Part shown: piece after piece, positions 1 to 7,845 of the stretch
Layout of the letters: each line of letters starts with the position of its first letter
Numbering within the stretch: the first letter of the stretch is position 1
DNA from: CAIXPS01 sp034430115
GTDB taxonomy: Bacteria > Chloroflexota > Anaerolineae > J036 > Brachytrichaceae
Assembly: GCA_034430115.1 (NCBI GenBank)
Contig: DAOUFG010000093.1
Location: forward strand, 21,600-85,599
Direction: 5' to 3'
DNA length: 64,000 nt
Position numbers and translations under genes: made by a program
The notes under the pieces: model-generated
Databases searched by the model: none
Told to the model about the DNA's origin: nothing
What the model saw: the letters and a program-made list of their open reading frames with translations, nothing else

Positions 1-11
1 TGACCAGACCC

Positions 12-41
12 AGCCCCCCGATTTCTCGCACAAATCGGGTG
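12..41. repeat. Hairpin repeat, copy A
   Basis: A 30-base sequence with an 8-bp inverted repeat (CCCGATTT / AAATCGGG). An identical 30-base copy lies at 3167-3196, just after the STAND gene. No T-run follows, so it is not a standard intrinsic terminator. The window opens with TGA 11 bases upstream, and copy B also follows the STAND stop codon. This copy may therefore sit behind the stop of a similar gene outside the window (inference). Confidence 0.7.
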
Positions 42-203
42 TTGTAATCCAACGACGGGTTGCACCACCCTTAAACCTTCTCCAACTCACGTAGTAGGGG
101 CGCACGGCTGTGCGCCCATCCCCTTCATTTGCCAACCCCGGCCTGCCAGGTACAATTCAACTCAGGTGTAACCGCTCGTCCATTCGTTCAAAGGGAGAAT
201 GTC

Positions 204-668
204 ATGGACCCTATCACGCTCATCGTCACAGCGCTTGCCTTGGGGGCCGCTGCCGGGTTGAAGCCAACTGCCGAACAGGCCGTTAAAGATGCCTACGCCG
301 GCCTCAAGAAACTCATCCAAGACCGCTATGCAAAGGCCAAGCCGGCGGTTGAGTTGCTGGAAAGCGACCCTGCCCAGGAATCCTTCAAGCAAGCCGCTCA
401 ACAGGCTTTGAACAAGACGGACACCGCCAAAGATGCCGAGGTATTGCAACAGGCGCAGGCGCTGCTGAAGCTTGCCAAAGAGCTTGATCCCCAAGCTGCC
501 GGTGATATTGGTATCAAGGTCAGCGAGATCGATGTGATGACGGACGTCAACATCGAGCAGCTTATCGCGCAAGGAAGTGTCAGCATCGACCTGGGGAAAG
601 TGACGTCTCATGAAGGCGGTTTCCGCATCAGCGGCGTACAGTCAGGTTCTGACGCCCCAAAAGCGTAA
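204..668 (+). CDS. N-terminal domain protein of a STAND system (probably frameshifted from next gene)
   Basis: About 154 residues from the ATG at 204, which has a good ribosome site (AAGGGAGAATGTC). The N-terminus is a short hydrophobic, Ala/Leu-rich stretch (DPITLIVTALALGAAAGL), followed by an alpha-helical charged region. A domain of this look is often found at the start of bacterial NB-ARC/STAND ATPases. The end (after about residue 110) shows beta-type alternation (IDVMTDVNIEQL). The next frame is open from 653 and reads like a direct continuation (HDINAGGNFSFTL), so the two pieces may have been one gene. It could instead be a true small partner protein. Confidence 0.75.
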   Translation: MDPITLIVTALALGAAAGLKPTAEQAVKDAYAGLKKLIQDRYAKAKPAVELLESDPAQESFKQAAQQALNKTDTAKDAEVLQQAQALLKLAKELDPQAAGDIGIKVSEIDVMTDVNIEQLIAQGSVSIDLGKVTSHEGGFRISGVQSGSDAPKA

Positions 669-832
669 CGCCGGCTGTTCACATTCACGACATCAACGCC
701 GGCGGGAACTTCAGCTTCACACTCATCCAGGAGCAGGCCAGGGGCTATAGCTTCACCCCCCTGCATCAACTGCGCCCCATCCCCGCCGAGTTCACCGGCC
801 GCGAAGCTGAGATCAATCAGCTCATCGCCCAC

Positions 833-3160
833 GTGCGTGCCGGCGCCGGCGCCGTCACCAGCATCAGCAGCGTCAAAGGCATGCCCGGCATCGGCAAGAC
901 CGCGCTGGCCAACATCGCCGGCTATGCCTTGCTGAAGGACTATCCCGACGCGCAGCTCTTCATCGAGTTAGGGGCCAACAGCCCATCGCCAAAGACGCCT
1001 GCGCAAGCGCTCACCCAATGCCTGCGCGCCTTCGATCCAGTATCGAAGCTCCCCGACGACGAAGCCTCCCTGCGTAATCTTTACCTTTCCGCCTTGCACG
1101 ATAAGCGCGCGCTGGTCATCCTCGACGATGCCCGCGACGACGCGCACGTCGCCCCCTTGCTCCCGCCGCCCGGCTGCGCTGCCATCATCACCTCGCGCCA
1201 CGCCCTGCGCACCGGCATCCCGCTGCCGCTGGATGTGTTGCCGCCTGAGGACTCGATCAAGCTCCTGTGCAGCTTTACGAATCGGGTGGGCGAGTGTGCT
1301 GATTCGTTGGCGCGCCTGTGTGGCGACCTGCCCATCGCCCTCACCGTCGCCGGCGGTTATCTCAAGAACCACGAATCAAAGCCTGTGCAGGAGTATGTGC
1401 AAGCTTTGCAAAGCGCGCGCCGCCTGCAGCACTTGCAGAATGAGGAGCAACAGCTAGAGGTGCTCTTCGACTACAGCTACCGCGCCCTCACCCCCGCCCA
1501 GCAAGCCGCCTTCCAGTCCCTCGCCGTCATGCCGGCCGATTTCGACCGCCCCGCCGCCCTGGCCGTGATCGGCGCCGATGACGCCGGCGCGGATGCCCTC
1601 GACGAGCTGGCCTCGCTCAACTTGCTGCAATACGACGCGCAGGCGCGGCGTTTCCGCTGGCACGACCTGCTGCGCGACTTCGCCCGCAGCCGCGCCACGC
1701 CGCAAACCCTCAGCGCCGCCGCCGATCGCCACTCCGCGTATTTTGTCACGGTGCTTAGTCAAGCGAATGATCTCTACCTTGCGGGCAACGCTTCGATCGT
1801 GATTGGGCTGGCCCTGTATGACCAGGAATCCGCCCACATCCAGGTTGGCCAGGCCTGGGCCGCCGCGCACGCCTCGGAGGAGGCCGCCGCGCAGCGCTGC
1901 CTGGACTACGCGAACGCCGGCGCCTATGTTTTGGATCTGCGCCTGCACCCCCGCGAGCGCATCCGCTGGTTGGAGTCCCACTTGGCTGCCGCGCGCAAGC
2001 TTCATCGCAAGGACCACGAGGGCGCCGCCCTGGGCAACCTGGGGTTGGCCTACGCCGACCTGGGCGATGCGCGCAAAGCCATCGACTTCTACGAACAGCG
2101 ACTTGTGATTGCCCGCGAGATCGGCGACCGGCGCGGCGAGGGCAACGCCCTGGGCAACCTGGGCAACGCCTACTACCGTCTGGGCGATGCGCGCCAGGCC
2201 ATCGACTTCTACGAACAGCAATTGAAGATCACCCGCGAGATCGGCGACCGGCGCGGCGAGGGCGCCGCCCTGGGCAACCTGGGGTTGGCCTACGCCGACC
2301 TGGGCGATGCGCGCCAAGCCATCGAATACCACGAACAGGCCCTGGCCATTGACCGCGAGATCGGCGACCGGCGCGGTGAGGGCGCCGACCTGGGCAACCT
2401 GGGCAACGCCTACGCCGCCCTGGGCGATGCGCGCAAGGCCATCGAGCACTACGAACAGCATCTGGCCATTGCCCGCGAGATCGGCGACCGGCGCGGCGAG
2501 GGCAACGCCCTGGGCAGCCTGGGGTTGGCCTACGCCGCCCTGGGCGATGCGCGCAAGGCCATCGACTTCTACGAACAGCAATTGAAGATCACCCGCGAGA
2601 TCGGCGACCGGCGCGGCGAGGGCCAGGCCCTGGGCAACCTGGGCAACGCCTACGCCGACCTGGGCGATGCGCGCCAAGCCATCGACTTCTACGAGCAGCA
2701 ATTGAAGATCGCCCGCGAGATCGGCGACCGGCGCGGCGAGGGCAACGCCCTGGGCAACCTGGGCAACGCCTACGCCGACCTGGGCGATGCGCGCCAAGCC
2801 ATCGAATACCACGAACAGGCCCTGGCCATTGACCGCGAGATCGGCGACCGCCACGGCGAGGGCAACGCCCTGGGCAACCTGGGCAACGCCTACGCGCGGC
2901 TGGGCGATGCGCGCAAGGCCATCGACTTCTACGAGCAGCGACTTGTGATCGCCCGCGAGATCGGCGACCGGCGCGGCGAGGCAATCGCCAGTTGGAACCT
3001 GGGCGACGAATACGCGAAGCAAGAAGATTTCGCCCGCGCCATTCCCCTCATGCAAGTCTGTGTCGATTACGAACGCGCGATCGGCCGTCCCGATGCCGAG
3101 CAGGATGCTCAGCACGTCGAGGAATTACGGGCTAAGCTGGCCGCCCAAGCCAACGATTGA
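833..3160 (+). CDS. STAND/NB-ARC ATPase with tandem TPR repeats (5' end probably frameshifted)
   Basis: Signal-transduction ATPase: a P-loop GMPGIGKTALA near the start, Walker B LVILDDA, a GLPLA-like motif (GDLPIALTV), and a WHD-type motif (RFRWHDLLRDFA). Residues about 395-715 are eight 40-residue TPR units of near-identical sequence plus a ninth degenerate unit. Coding similarity to the family starts upstream at about 671 (L-P-x-P-A-E-F-T-G-R-E type linker), but that frame has no ATG, GTG or TTG before the GTG at 833. The frame is closed by TGA at 650, while the preceding 154-residue gene ends at 668 in another frame. A frameshift joining both is therefore likely. STAND proteins sense a ligand through the repeats and oligomerise with ATP. 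Many act in immunity or signalling; no specific role is shown here. Confidence 0.9.
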   Translation: MRAGAGAVTSISSVKGMPGIGKTALANIAGYALLKDYPDAQLFIELGANSPSPKTPAQALTQCLRAFDPVSKLPDDEASLRNLYLSALHDKRALVILDDARDDAHVAPLLPPPGCAAIITSRHALRTGIPLPLDVLPPEDSIKLLCSFTNRVGECADSLARLCGDLPIALTVAGGYLKNHESKPVQEYVQALQSARRLQHLQNEEQQLEVLFDYSYRALTPAQQAAFQSLAVMPADFDRPAALAVIGADDAGADALDELASLNLLQYDAQARRFRWHDLLRDFARSRATPQTLSAAADRHSAYFVTVLSQANDLYLAGNASIVIGLALYDQESAHIQVGQAWAAAHASEEAAAQRCLDYANAGAYVLDLRLHPRERIRWLESHLAAARKLHRKDHEGAALGNLGLAYADLGDARKAIDFYEQRLVIAREIGDRRGEGNALGNLGNAYYRLGDARQAIDFYEQQLKITREIGDRRGEGAALGNLGLAYADLGDARQAIEYHEQALAIDREIGDRRGEGADLGNLGNAYAALGDARKAIEHYEQHLAIAREIGDRRGEGNALGSLGLAYAALGDARKAIDFYEQQLKITREIGDRRGEGQALGNLGNAYADLGDARQAIDFYEQQLKIAREIGDRRGEGNALGNLGNAYADLGDARQAIEYHEQALAIDREIGDRHGEGNALGNLGNAYARLGDARKAIDFYEQRLVIAREIGDRRGEAIASWNLGDEYAKQEDFARAIPLMQVCVDYERAIGRPDAEQDAQHVEELRAKLAAQAND
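2021..2980 (+). repeat. Eight tandem 120-bp repeats coding TPR units
   Basis: Eight head-to-tail units of exactly 120 bp begin at 2021, 2141, 2261 and so on to 2861. Each codes a unit of the form G-x-A-L-G-N-L-G-x-A-Y-x-x-L-G-D-A-R-x-A-I. Differences sit mostly at a few helix positions (for example FYEQQLKI versus YHEQALAI). Such DNA-level uniformity points to recent unit duplication or gene conversion. Confidence 0.95.
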
Positions 3161-3166
3161 CGGACT

Positions 3167-3196
3167 AGCCCCCCGATTTCTCGCACAAATCGGGTG
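3167..3196. repeat. Hairpin repeat, copy B
   Basis: Exact copy of the 30-base hairpin at 12-41, placed a few bases after the STAND stop codon. The pair flanks the STAND gene as direct repeats about 3.16 kb apart. Confidence 0.7.
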
Positions 3197-3245
3197 CCTT
3201 CATCCACTCCCCAATCGCCAAGCAAAACATCTCCAAAATCACCCC

Positions 3246-3412
3246 TTTACTTGGCAAGATTTCCGCTATAATGCGCGCAACGCTGTCCCCAAAGATTCCG
3301 GGCTGAAGCCCACTGAACGTTTCAAGGAAGGTGCTTTAAGTGTGAATTCCGGGGCTGCGAAGTTGGGGCACTCTCCGCTGCAAGGAGCGAAATTCCGAGT
3401 GTCTACACTGAT
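3246..3412 (+). promoter_or_regulatory. Promoter and structured leader of the pot operon
   Basis: A perfect -10 box TATAAT lies at 3267-3272, with a weak -35 candidate (TTTACT, about 15 bases upstream). About 140 bases of leader follow before the start codon, with several small hairpins (GGGCT-GA-AGCCC near 3300, CTCC-GGAG near 3375, GTG-TCTA-CAC near 3401). The stretch GTGTGAATTCCGGGGCTG at about 3341-3358 resembles the core of cobalamin riboswitches, but the match is partial and the pairing partners were not found. The promoter is fairly clear; the riboswitch idea is weak. Confidence 0.45.
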
Positions 3413-3427
3413 GTGGAGGATTCTGCA

Positions 3428-4525
3428 TTGGCAAGCGACTTCGCGGTCGAACTACGCGACGTTGTCAAGTTGTACGGTGATGTAGCAGCAGTCGATCATG
3501 TGACGATGGGCATTCGTCACAACGAGTTCTTTTCTCTGCTAGGCCCTTCCGGTTGCGGCAAAACCACTTCCCTGCGCATGATCGCGGGGTTCGAGCGTCC
3601 CACCAGTGGCGAGATCGTCATCGATGACAGGGTGATGGGTGCGACGCCCCCTTTTCGGCGTAACGTGAACACCGTGTTCCAGTCGTATGCGCTTTTTCCG
3701 CACATGACGGTGGAGCAGAACGTGGCGTTCGGGTTGCAGATGAAAGGCGTCTCGCGCGACGAAGTGAAGCGCCGCACGGCGGAGGCCCTGGAACTCGTCC
3801 GGCTGCCGCAGATGGCCTCGCGTTACCCCAAACAGATGTCGGGCGGGCAACAGCAACGCGTCGCGTTGGCGCGTGCGCTGGTGAACCGGCCCAAGGTGCT
3901 GCTGTTGGACGAGCCCCTGGGCGCGCTGGACTTGAAGCTGCGCAAAGAGATGCAGATCGAGCTGAAGACGCTGCAAACCCAGGTGGGCATCACCTTCATC
4001 TACGTGACGCATGACCAGGAGGAAGCGCTCACCATGAGCGACCGCATCGCCGTCATGTCGCGCGGCAAGGCGTTGCAGGTGGGCACGCCGCTCGAAATCT
4101 ACGAGCGCCCCAACTGCCGCTTCGTGGCCGACTTCATCGGCGAGACCAACTTCCTGGAAGGGAAGGTCAGCGCGGTCAACGGCGAATTTGCCACCCTGAG
4201 CGTCAACAACGGCGAGACGTTCGTCGGGCGCGCCAGCGACGGCGTGCGCCCCGGGATGCAGGCCACCCTGTCGATACGGCCCGAGAAGATGCAGCTCTTA
4301 GAGACGCCCGCGCCCGGCGCGGCCAACACCTACAAGGTGACCGTCTTCTCCATCGCCTATGTCGGCTCCGATACGCGCGTGATCATCAACCTGGGCAAAC
4401 AGCGCCTGGACGTGTGGGAGCAAAATAGCTCCAGCACGTTGAACCCCGACGATTACTTCTTCAAGCCCGGCGAGAACGCCTGGTTGACCTTTAAACCCGA
4501 AAACGCCCTCGTGCTGGCGCAATAG
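3428..4525 (+). CDS. potA: Spermidine/putrescine ABC transporter ATPase PotA
   Basis: ATPase subunit of a polyamine importer. Walker A GPSGCGKTTSLR, Q-loop FQSYALFPH, ABC signature MSGGQQQRVALARAL, Walker B VLLLDEPLGALD and the switch His (VTHDQEEAL) are all present. A C-terminal TOBE-type region begins near residue 230 (SIRPEKMQL). I chose the TTG at 3428 because GGAGGA lies 8 bases upstream; a GTG at 3413 in the same frame would overlap that ribosome site. First gene of potA-potB-potC-potD, all on one strand, and followed downstream by a polyamine-type decarboxylase. Confidence 0.95.
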   Translation: MASDFAVELRDVVKLYGDVAAVDHVTMGIRHNEFFSLLGPSGCGKTTSLRMIAGFERPTSGEIVIDDRVMGATPPFRRNVNTVFQSYALFPHMTVEQNVAFGLQMKGVSRDEVKRRTAEALELVRLPQMASRYPKQMSGGQQQRVALARALVNRPKVLLLDEPLGALDLKLRKEMQIELKTLQTQVGITFIYVTHDQEEALTMSDRIAVMSRGKALQVGTPLEIYERPNCRFVADFIGETNFLEGKVSAVNGEFATLSVNNGETFVGRASDGVRPGMQATLSIRPEKMQLLETPAPGAANTYKVTVFSIAYVGSDTRVIINLGKQRLDVWEQNSSSTLNPDDYFFKPGENAWLTFKPENALVLAQ

Positions 4526-4546
4526 GCTTGTCCGTTGACGATAGAA

Positions 4547-5407
4547 ATGGAAAGACTACGCGAGAATAAATCGTTGCAGACTTTTGGGTTGATGTTCCCC
4601 GGCGGGTTCTGGCTGGTGGTCTTTTTCGCCCTGCCGCTGCTGCTGATCTTTGTCATCAGCTTCCTTTCGCGCAACGACCTGGGCTACCCCGTCTTGCCGC
4701 TGACGCTGGACAACTATCAGCAGACCTTCGACCCGCTCTACCTGAACCTGTTCCTGTTTTCGTTGTGGATTTCACTGTTGACCACGCTGATCACGCTGTT
4801 GATCAGCTTCCCGGTGGCGTTATATATCGCCCGCGCGCCCAAACGCTGGCGCAACCTGCTGGTGATCCTGGTGATGATCCCCTTTTGGACGAACTTCCTG
4901 GTGCGCACCTATGCGCTGCAATTCCTGATGCGCGCCAACGGGCCGATCAACACTTTTCTGCTGGCGTTGGGGCTGATCCACGAGCCGATCAGCATCCTTT
5001 CCACGCCGCTGGCGGTGCTCATCGGGCTGGTGTATGGCGAGTTGCCGTTCATGATCCTGCCGCTCTATACCTCGCTGGAGAAGTTCGATTGGTCGCTGCT
5101 CGACGCCGCGCAGGATTTGGGTGCGAACATTCGCAAGGCGTTTCTGCGCGTGATGTTGCCGCTCACCATGCCGGGCATCCTGGCCGGGTCCATCCTGGTC
5201 TTCGTGCCGTCGGTGGGCTCCTACATCACGGTGGAATTGATGGGCGGCGGCAAGACGAACATGATCGGCCGCGTGATCGCCGCTCAGTTTGGCGTGGCGA
5301 GTAACTGGCCGTTCGGCTCGGCCATTTCGCTGCTTTTGATGGTTGTGGTCACCATCGCCGCGCTGGTCTACTTCCGCGTCGGGCGTGGCGAACGAATGTC
5401 TCTATAG
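4547..5407 (+). CDS. potB: Spermidine/putrescine ABC transporter permease PotB
   Basis: Inner-membrane permease of about 286 residues with six predicted membrane segments, beginning near FGLMFPGGFWLVVFFALPLLLIF. The cytoplasmic EAA loop contacting the ATPase reads DAAQDLGANIRKAFLRVMLPLTMPGI. Start choice: ATG at 4547 or an in-frame TTG at 4535; neither has a strong ribosome site. It begins about 20 bases after potA, so the two are almost certainly co-transcribed. Confidence 0.93.
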   Translation: MERLRENKSLQTFGLMFPGGFWLVVFFALPLLLIFVISFLSRNDLGYPVLPLTLDNYQQTFDPLYLNLFLFSLWISLLTTLITLLISFPVALYIARAPKRWRNLLVILVMIPFWTNFLVRTYALQFLMRANGPINTFLLALGLIHEPISILSTPLAVLIGLVYGELPFMILPLYTSLEKFDWSLLDAAQDLGANIRKAFLRVMLPLTMPGILAGSILVFVPSVGSYITVELMGGGKTNMIGRVIAAQFGVASNWPFGSAISLLLMVVVTIAALVYFRVGRGERMSL

Positions 5408-5514
5408 GATTTTGGATTTTAGATTGCCGATTTGCGATTGGATATCGCTAGTGAGCGTACGCCCAACGCCGATGCTGAATCGGAAATCCAAAATCAAAAA
5501 TCGAAAATTCTCAA
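5408..5514. repeat. AT-rich inverted repeat between potB and potC
   Basis: This 107-base gap is built of GATTTTGGATTTTAGATTG-like words on the left and their near complement (GAAATCCAAAATCAAAAATC) on the right, giving a long imperfect hairpin. Similar words occur at 16.23 kb, 23.45 kb and 33.25-33.40 kb in this window, so it is a dispersed host intergenic repeat. It sits inside an operon, so it may form an RNA structure between the two permease cistrons. Confidence 0.6.
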
Positions 5515-6363
5515 ATGAGTAGTCAATCAACGATAGTAGTGATGGGTGATCGGGCCGAGCTGATGCCGCAGCCCGACCTGGAGCGGCACGCGCATCGCCT
5601 GGGCCAGTTTGGGCTGGTCGCGATGACCGGCCTCACCTTCGCTTTTCTGTACGTGCCCATCGTGGTGCTGATCGTCTTTTCATTCAATAGCGCGCGCACG
5701 GGGGCCATCTGGCAAGGCTTTACGCTGAGCTGGTATCAGCGCCTGATTCACAATGAGGCGCTCATGTCTTCCGCCGCGCGCAGCCTGGCGATCGCCGCGG
5801 CGTCCACCATCGGCTCGGTGGTGATCGGCACGATGACGGCGCTGGCGATGGAGCGCGGCCGCTTTCGGGCCAAGGCGCTGTGGGAGGGCTTGCTGTATAT
5901 GCCGGTGATCATCCCCGAAATCGTGGCCGGCGTGTCGCTGTTGCTCTTCTTCGCCGTGCTGGGCATGGAACGCGGCTTTGGCACCTTGCTGGTGGCGCAC
6001 ATTGCGTTTTCCATGCCGTTCGTCTACATCACGGTGCGCGCCCGCCTGGCCGATTTCGACCGCTCCGTGGAAGAAGCCGCGCAAGACCTGGGCGCGAACG
6101 AATTGAGGACGTTCTGGTACGTCACCTTGCCGCTGCTGATGCCCGGCATCGTCAGCGGCGCGTTGCTGGCTTTCACGCTTTCGATCGACGATTTCATCAT
6201 CTCGTTTTTCGTCACCGGCAAGGGCTGGAACACGCTGCCCATCTACATCTGGTCGCAGTTGAAGCAGGGCGTCACGCCCGAAATCAACGCCATTTCCGCC
6301 GTGTTATTGCTGTTCTCGGTCAGCATTATCGTCGTGTCGCTCGTTTTGCAACGGCGGCAATAG
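5515..6363 (+). CDS. potC: Spermidine/putrescine ABC transporter permease PotC
   Basis: Second permease, 282 residues, with six membrane segments starting near residue 32 (GLVAMTGLTFAFLYVPIVVL). The EAA loop reads EAAQDLGANELRTFWYVTLPLLMPGI. The start of mature permease homology follows an N-terminal extension of about 30 polar residues (MSSQSTIVVMGDRAELMPQP). Separated from potB by a 107-base repeat. Confidence 0.93.
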   Translation: MSSQSTIVVMGDRAELMPQPDLERHAHRLGQFGLVAMTGLTFAFLYVPIVVLIVFSFNSARTGAIWQGFTLSWYQRLIHNEALMSSAARSLAIAAASTIGSVVIGTMTALAMERGRFRAKALWEGLLYMPVIIPEIVAGVSLLLFFAVLGMERGFGTLLVAHIAFSMPFVYITVRARLADFDRSVEEAAQDLGANELRTFWYVTLPLLMPGIVSGALLAFTLSIDDFIISFFVTGKGWNTLPIYIWSQLKQGVTPEINAISAVLLLFSVSIIVVSLVLQRRQ

Positions 6364-6471
6364 ACGATCTAACACAAAGACACAAAGCAACAAAGGGCCC
6401 AAAAGGCGCATTCAACCTTTGAGTCTTAACAAACATTTAGTAGGCTTTCAAGTGAAGGAGGACTTTGTGAA

Positions 6472-7716
6472 GTGAAGAATCAGTTCAACCATTCTGTCGC
6501 GATACTCGCGTCCGTCGTTGCGATTGTTGCAAGCGCGTGCAGCGGCACGCCGTCACCCACGACGGCCCCCGGCGCCGCTCCAACCACTGCCCCGTCAGCC
6601 ACGGAAACGTCACCCGCCAGCAGCTCACCCTTAACCTCTCCCATATCTTCCAACGAATCTCCGCTTCCCACCCAGGAAGCTGGGGGAACCGGCGGGTCGG
6701 ACCTGGTGGTGGATAAGTCAAAGCTTGCGTCGGAGCTGTCGATGTATAGCTGGTCCGATTACGTGGCCCAGGAAGTGCTGGATAAGTTCCAGCAGGAATA
6801 TGGCGTCAAAGTCGTCATCGACAACTACGACACTAACGAGGCGCTGTTTGCCAAATTCCAGGCCGGCGGCAACCCGGGTTACGACCTGATCGTCCCATCG
6901 GACTACATGGTGGAGAAGATGATCGCCGCCGGCATGTTGGACAAGATCGATTACAACAACGTGCCCAATATCAAGAACCTGGACCCGGCCCACCACAAGC
7001 TCTACTTCGACCCGACGGGCGAATACTCGGTGGCCTATTTCTGGGGCACCACCGGGCTGGCCTACGATAGCGCCGCGCTAGGACGCGAGATCACCTCGTG
7101 GAAGGACATCTTCGAGCCGGCCGACGACATCAAGGGCAAGATCGGCATGATCGACGACGAGCGCGAAAGCCTGGGTGCCGCCCTGCGTTACAAAGGCTAC
7201 TCGGCCAACAGCACCGACGAGGCCCAGGTGAATGAGGCCAAGGCTCTGTTGCTGGCGCAGAAGCCCGACGTGAAAGGCTACTATTCCAGCATGGATAGCC
7301 GCACCAACCTGGTTTCGGGCGACGTGCTGGTGGCGATGATGTACACTGGCGATGCCATCGCGGCCGCAAAAGATAAGCCCAGCATCAAGTACGTCATCCC
7401 CGACGGCGTGACAACCGTCTGGCAAGACAACCTGGCGATCCCGAAAGACGCGCAGAATAAGTACACCGCGGAGGTGTTCATCAACTTCCTGCTGCGCCCC
7501 GACATTGCGGCGATCAACGCCAACGCGCTGGCTTTCCCAACCCCCAACGCCGAAGCGCTGAAGCAGGGGTTGATCGACCAGAATTTGCTGAACGATAAGA
7601 ATATCTATCCCGACCTGGCCGCGCTGGGGAACAAGCTGGAGTTCCTGACGCGTGGCGATGCCAAGTCTCAGGCGCTCTATGACCGCGCCTGGACGGAAGT
7701 GGGCATCGGGCAATAA
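6472..7716 (+). CDS. potD: Spermidine/putrescine-binding lipoprotein PotD
   Basis: Extracellular solute-binding protein, 414 residues. A lipoprotein signal peptide ends at the lipobox ASAC (Cys23). Next is a Pro/Thr/Ser-rich linker of about 60 residues, then the periplasmic-binding fold typical of PotD (LSMYSWSDYVAQEVLDKF; GYDLIVPSDYMVEKM; WGTTGLAYD). The long linker fits tethering outside a thick or single-membrane envelope. Start GTG at 6472 with AGGAGGA about 20 bases upstream; a GTG six bases earlier runs straight into a stop. Last gene of the pot operon. Confidence 0.94.
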   Translation: MKNQFNHSVAILASVVAIVASACSGTPSPTTAPGAAPTTAPSATETSPASSSPLTSPISSNESPLPTQEAGGTGGSDLVVDKSKLASELSMYSWSDYVAQEVLDKFQQEYGVKVVIDNYDTNEALFAKFQAGGNPGYDLIVPSDYMVEKMIAAGMLDKIDYNNVPNIKNLDPAHHKLYFDPTGEYSVAYFWGTTGLAYDSAALGREITSWKDIFEPADDIKGKIGMIDDERESLGAALRYKGYSANSTDEAQVNEAKALLLAQKPDVKGYYSSMDSRTNLVSGDVLVAMMYTGDAIAAAKDKPSIKYVIPDGVTTVWQDNLAIPKDAQNKYTAEVFINFLLRPDIAAINANALAFPTPNAEALKQGLIDQNLLNDKNIYPDLAALGNKLEFLTRGDAKSQALYDRAWTEVGIGQ

Positions 7717-7786
7717 TCCGCATGTCCCAAGCGATTGACTTATCTCAAGCATTTGGACAAGAGCCACTGGGTTCCAGCCAAAAGCA

Positions 7787-7830
7787 GAACAGCCCCCTGT
7801 ACCATGAAAGTACAGGGGGCTGTTCTTTTT
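7787..7830 (+). terminator. Intrinsic terminator after potD
   Basis: A perfect 15-bp stem (GAACAGCCCCCTGTA / TACAGGGGGCTGTTC) with a 9-base loop, followed by a T-run. It ends the pot operon and also separates it from the convergent decarboxylase gene. Confidence 0.93.
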
Positions 7831-7845
7831 TACGTTACCAAACGA

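Noticed and set aside
2021..2980. CRISPR-like array
   Set aside because: The units are contiguous, in frame and code TPR motifs; no spacers.
1454..3115. Very long antisense frame over the STAND gene
   Set aside because: It is produced by the 120-bp repeats; its protein is a meaningless tandem shadow.
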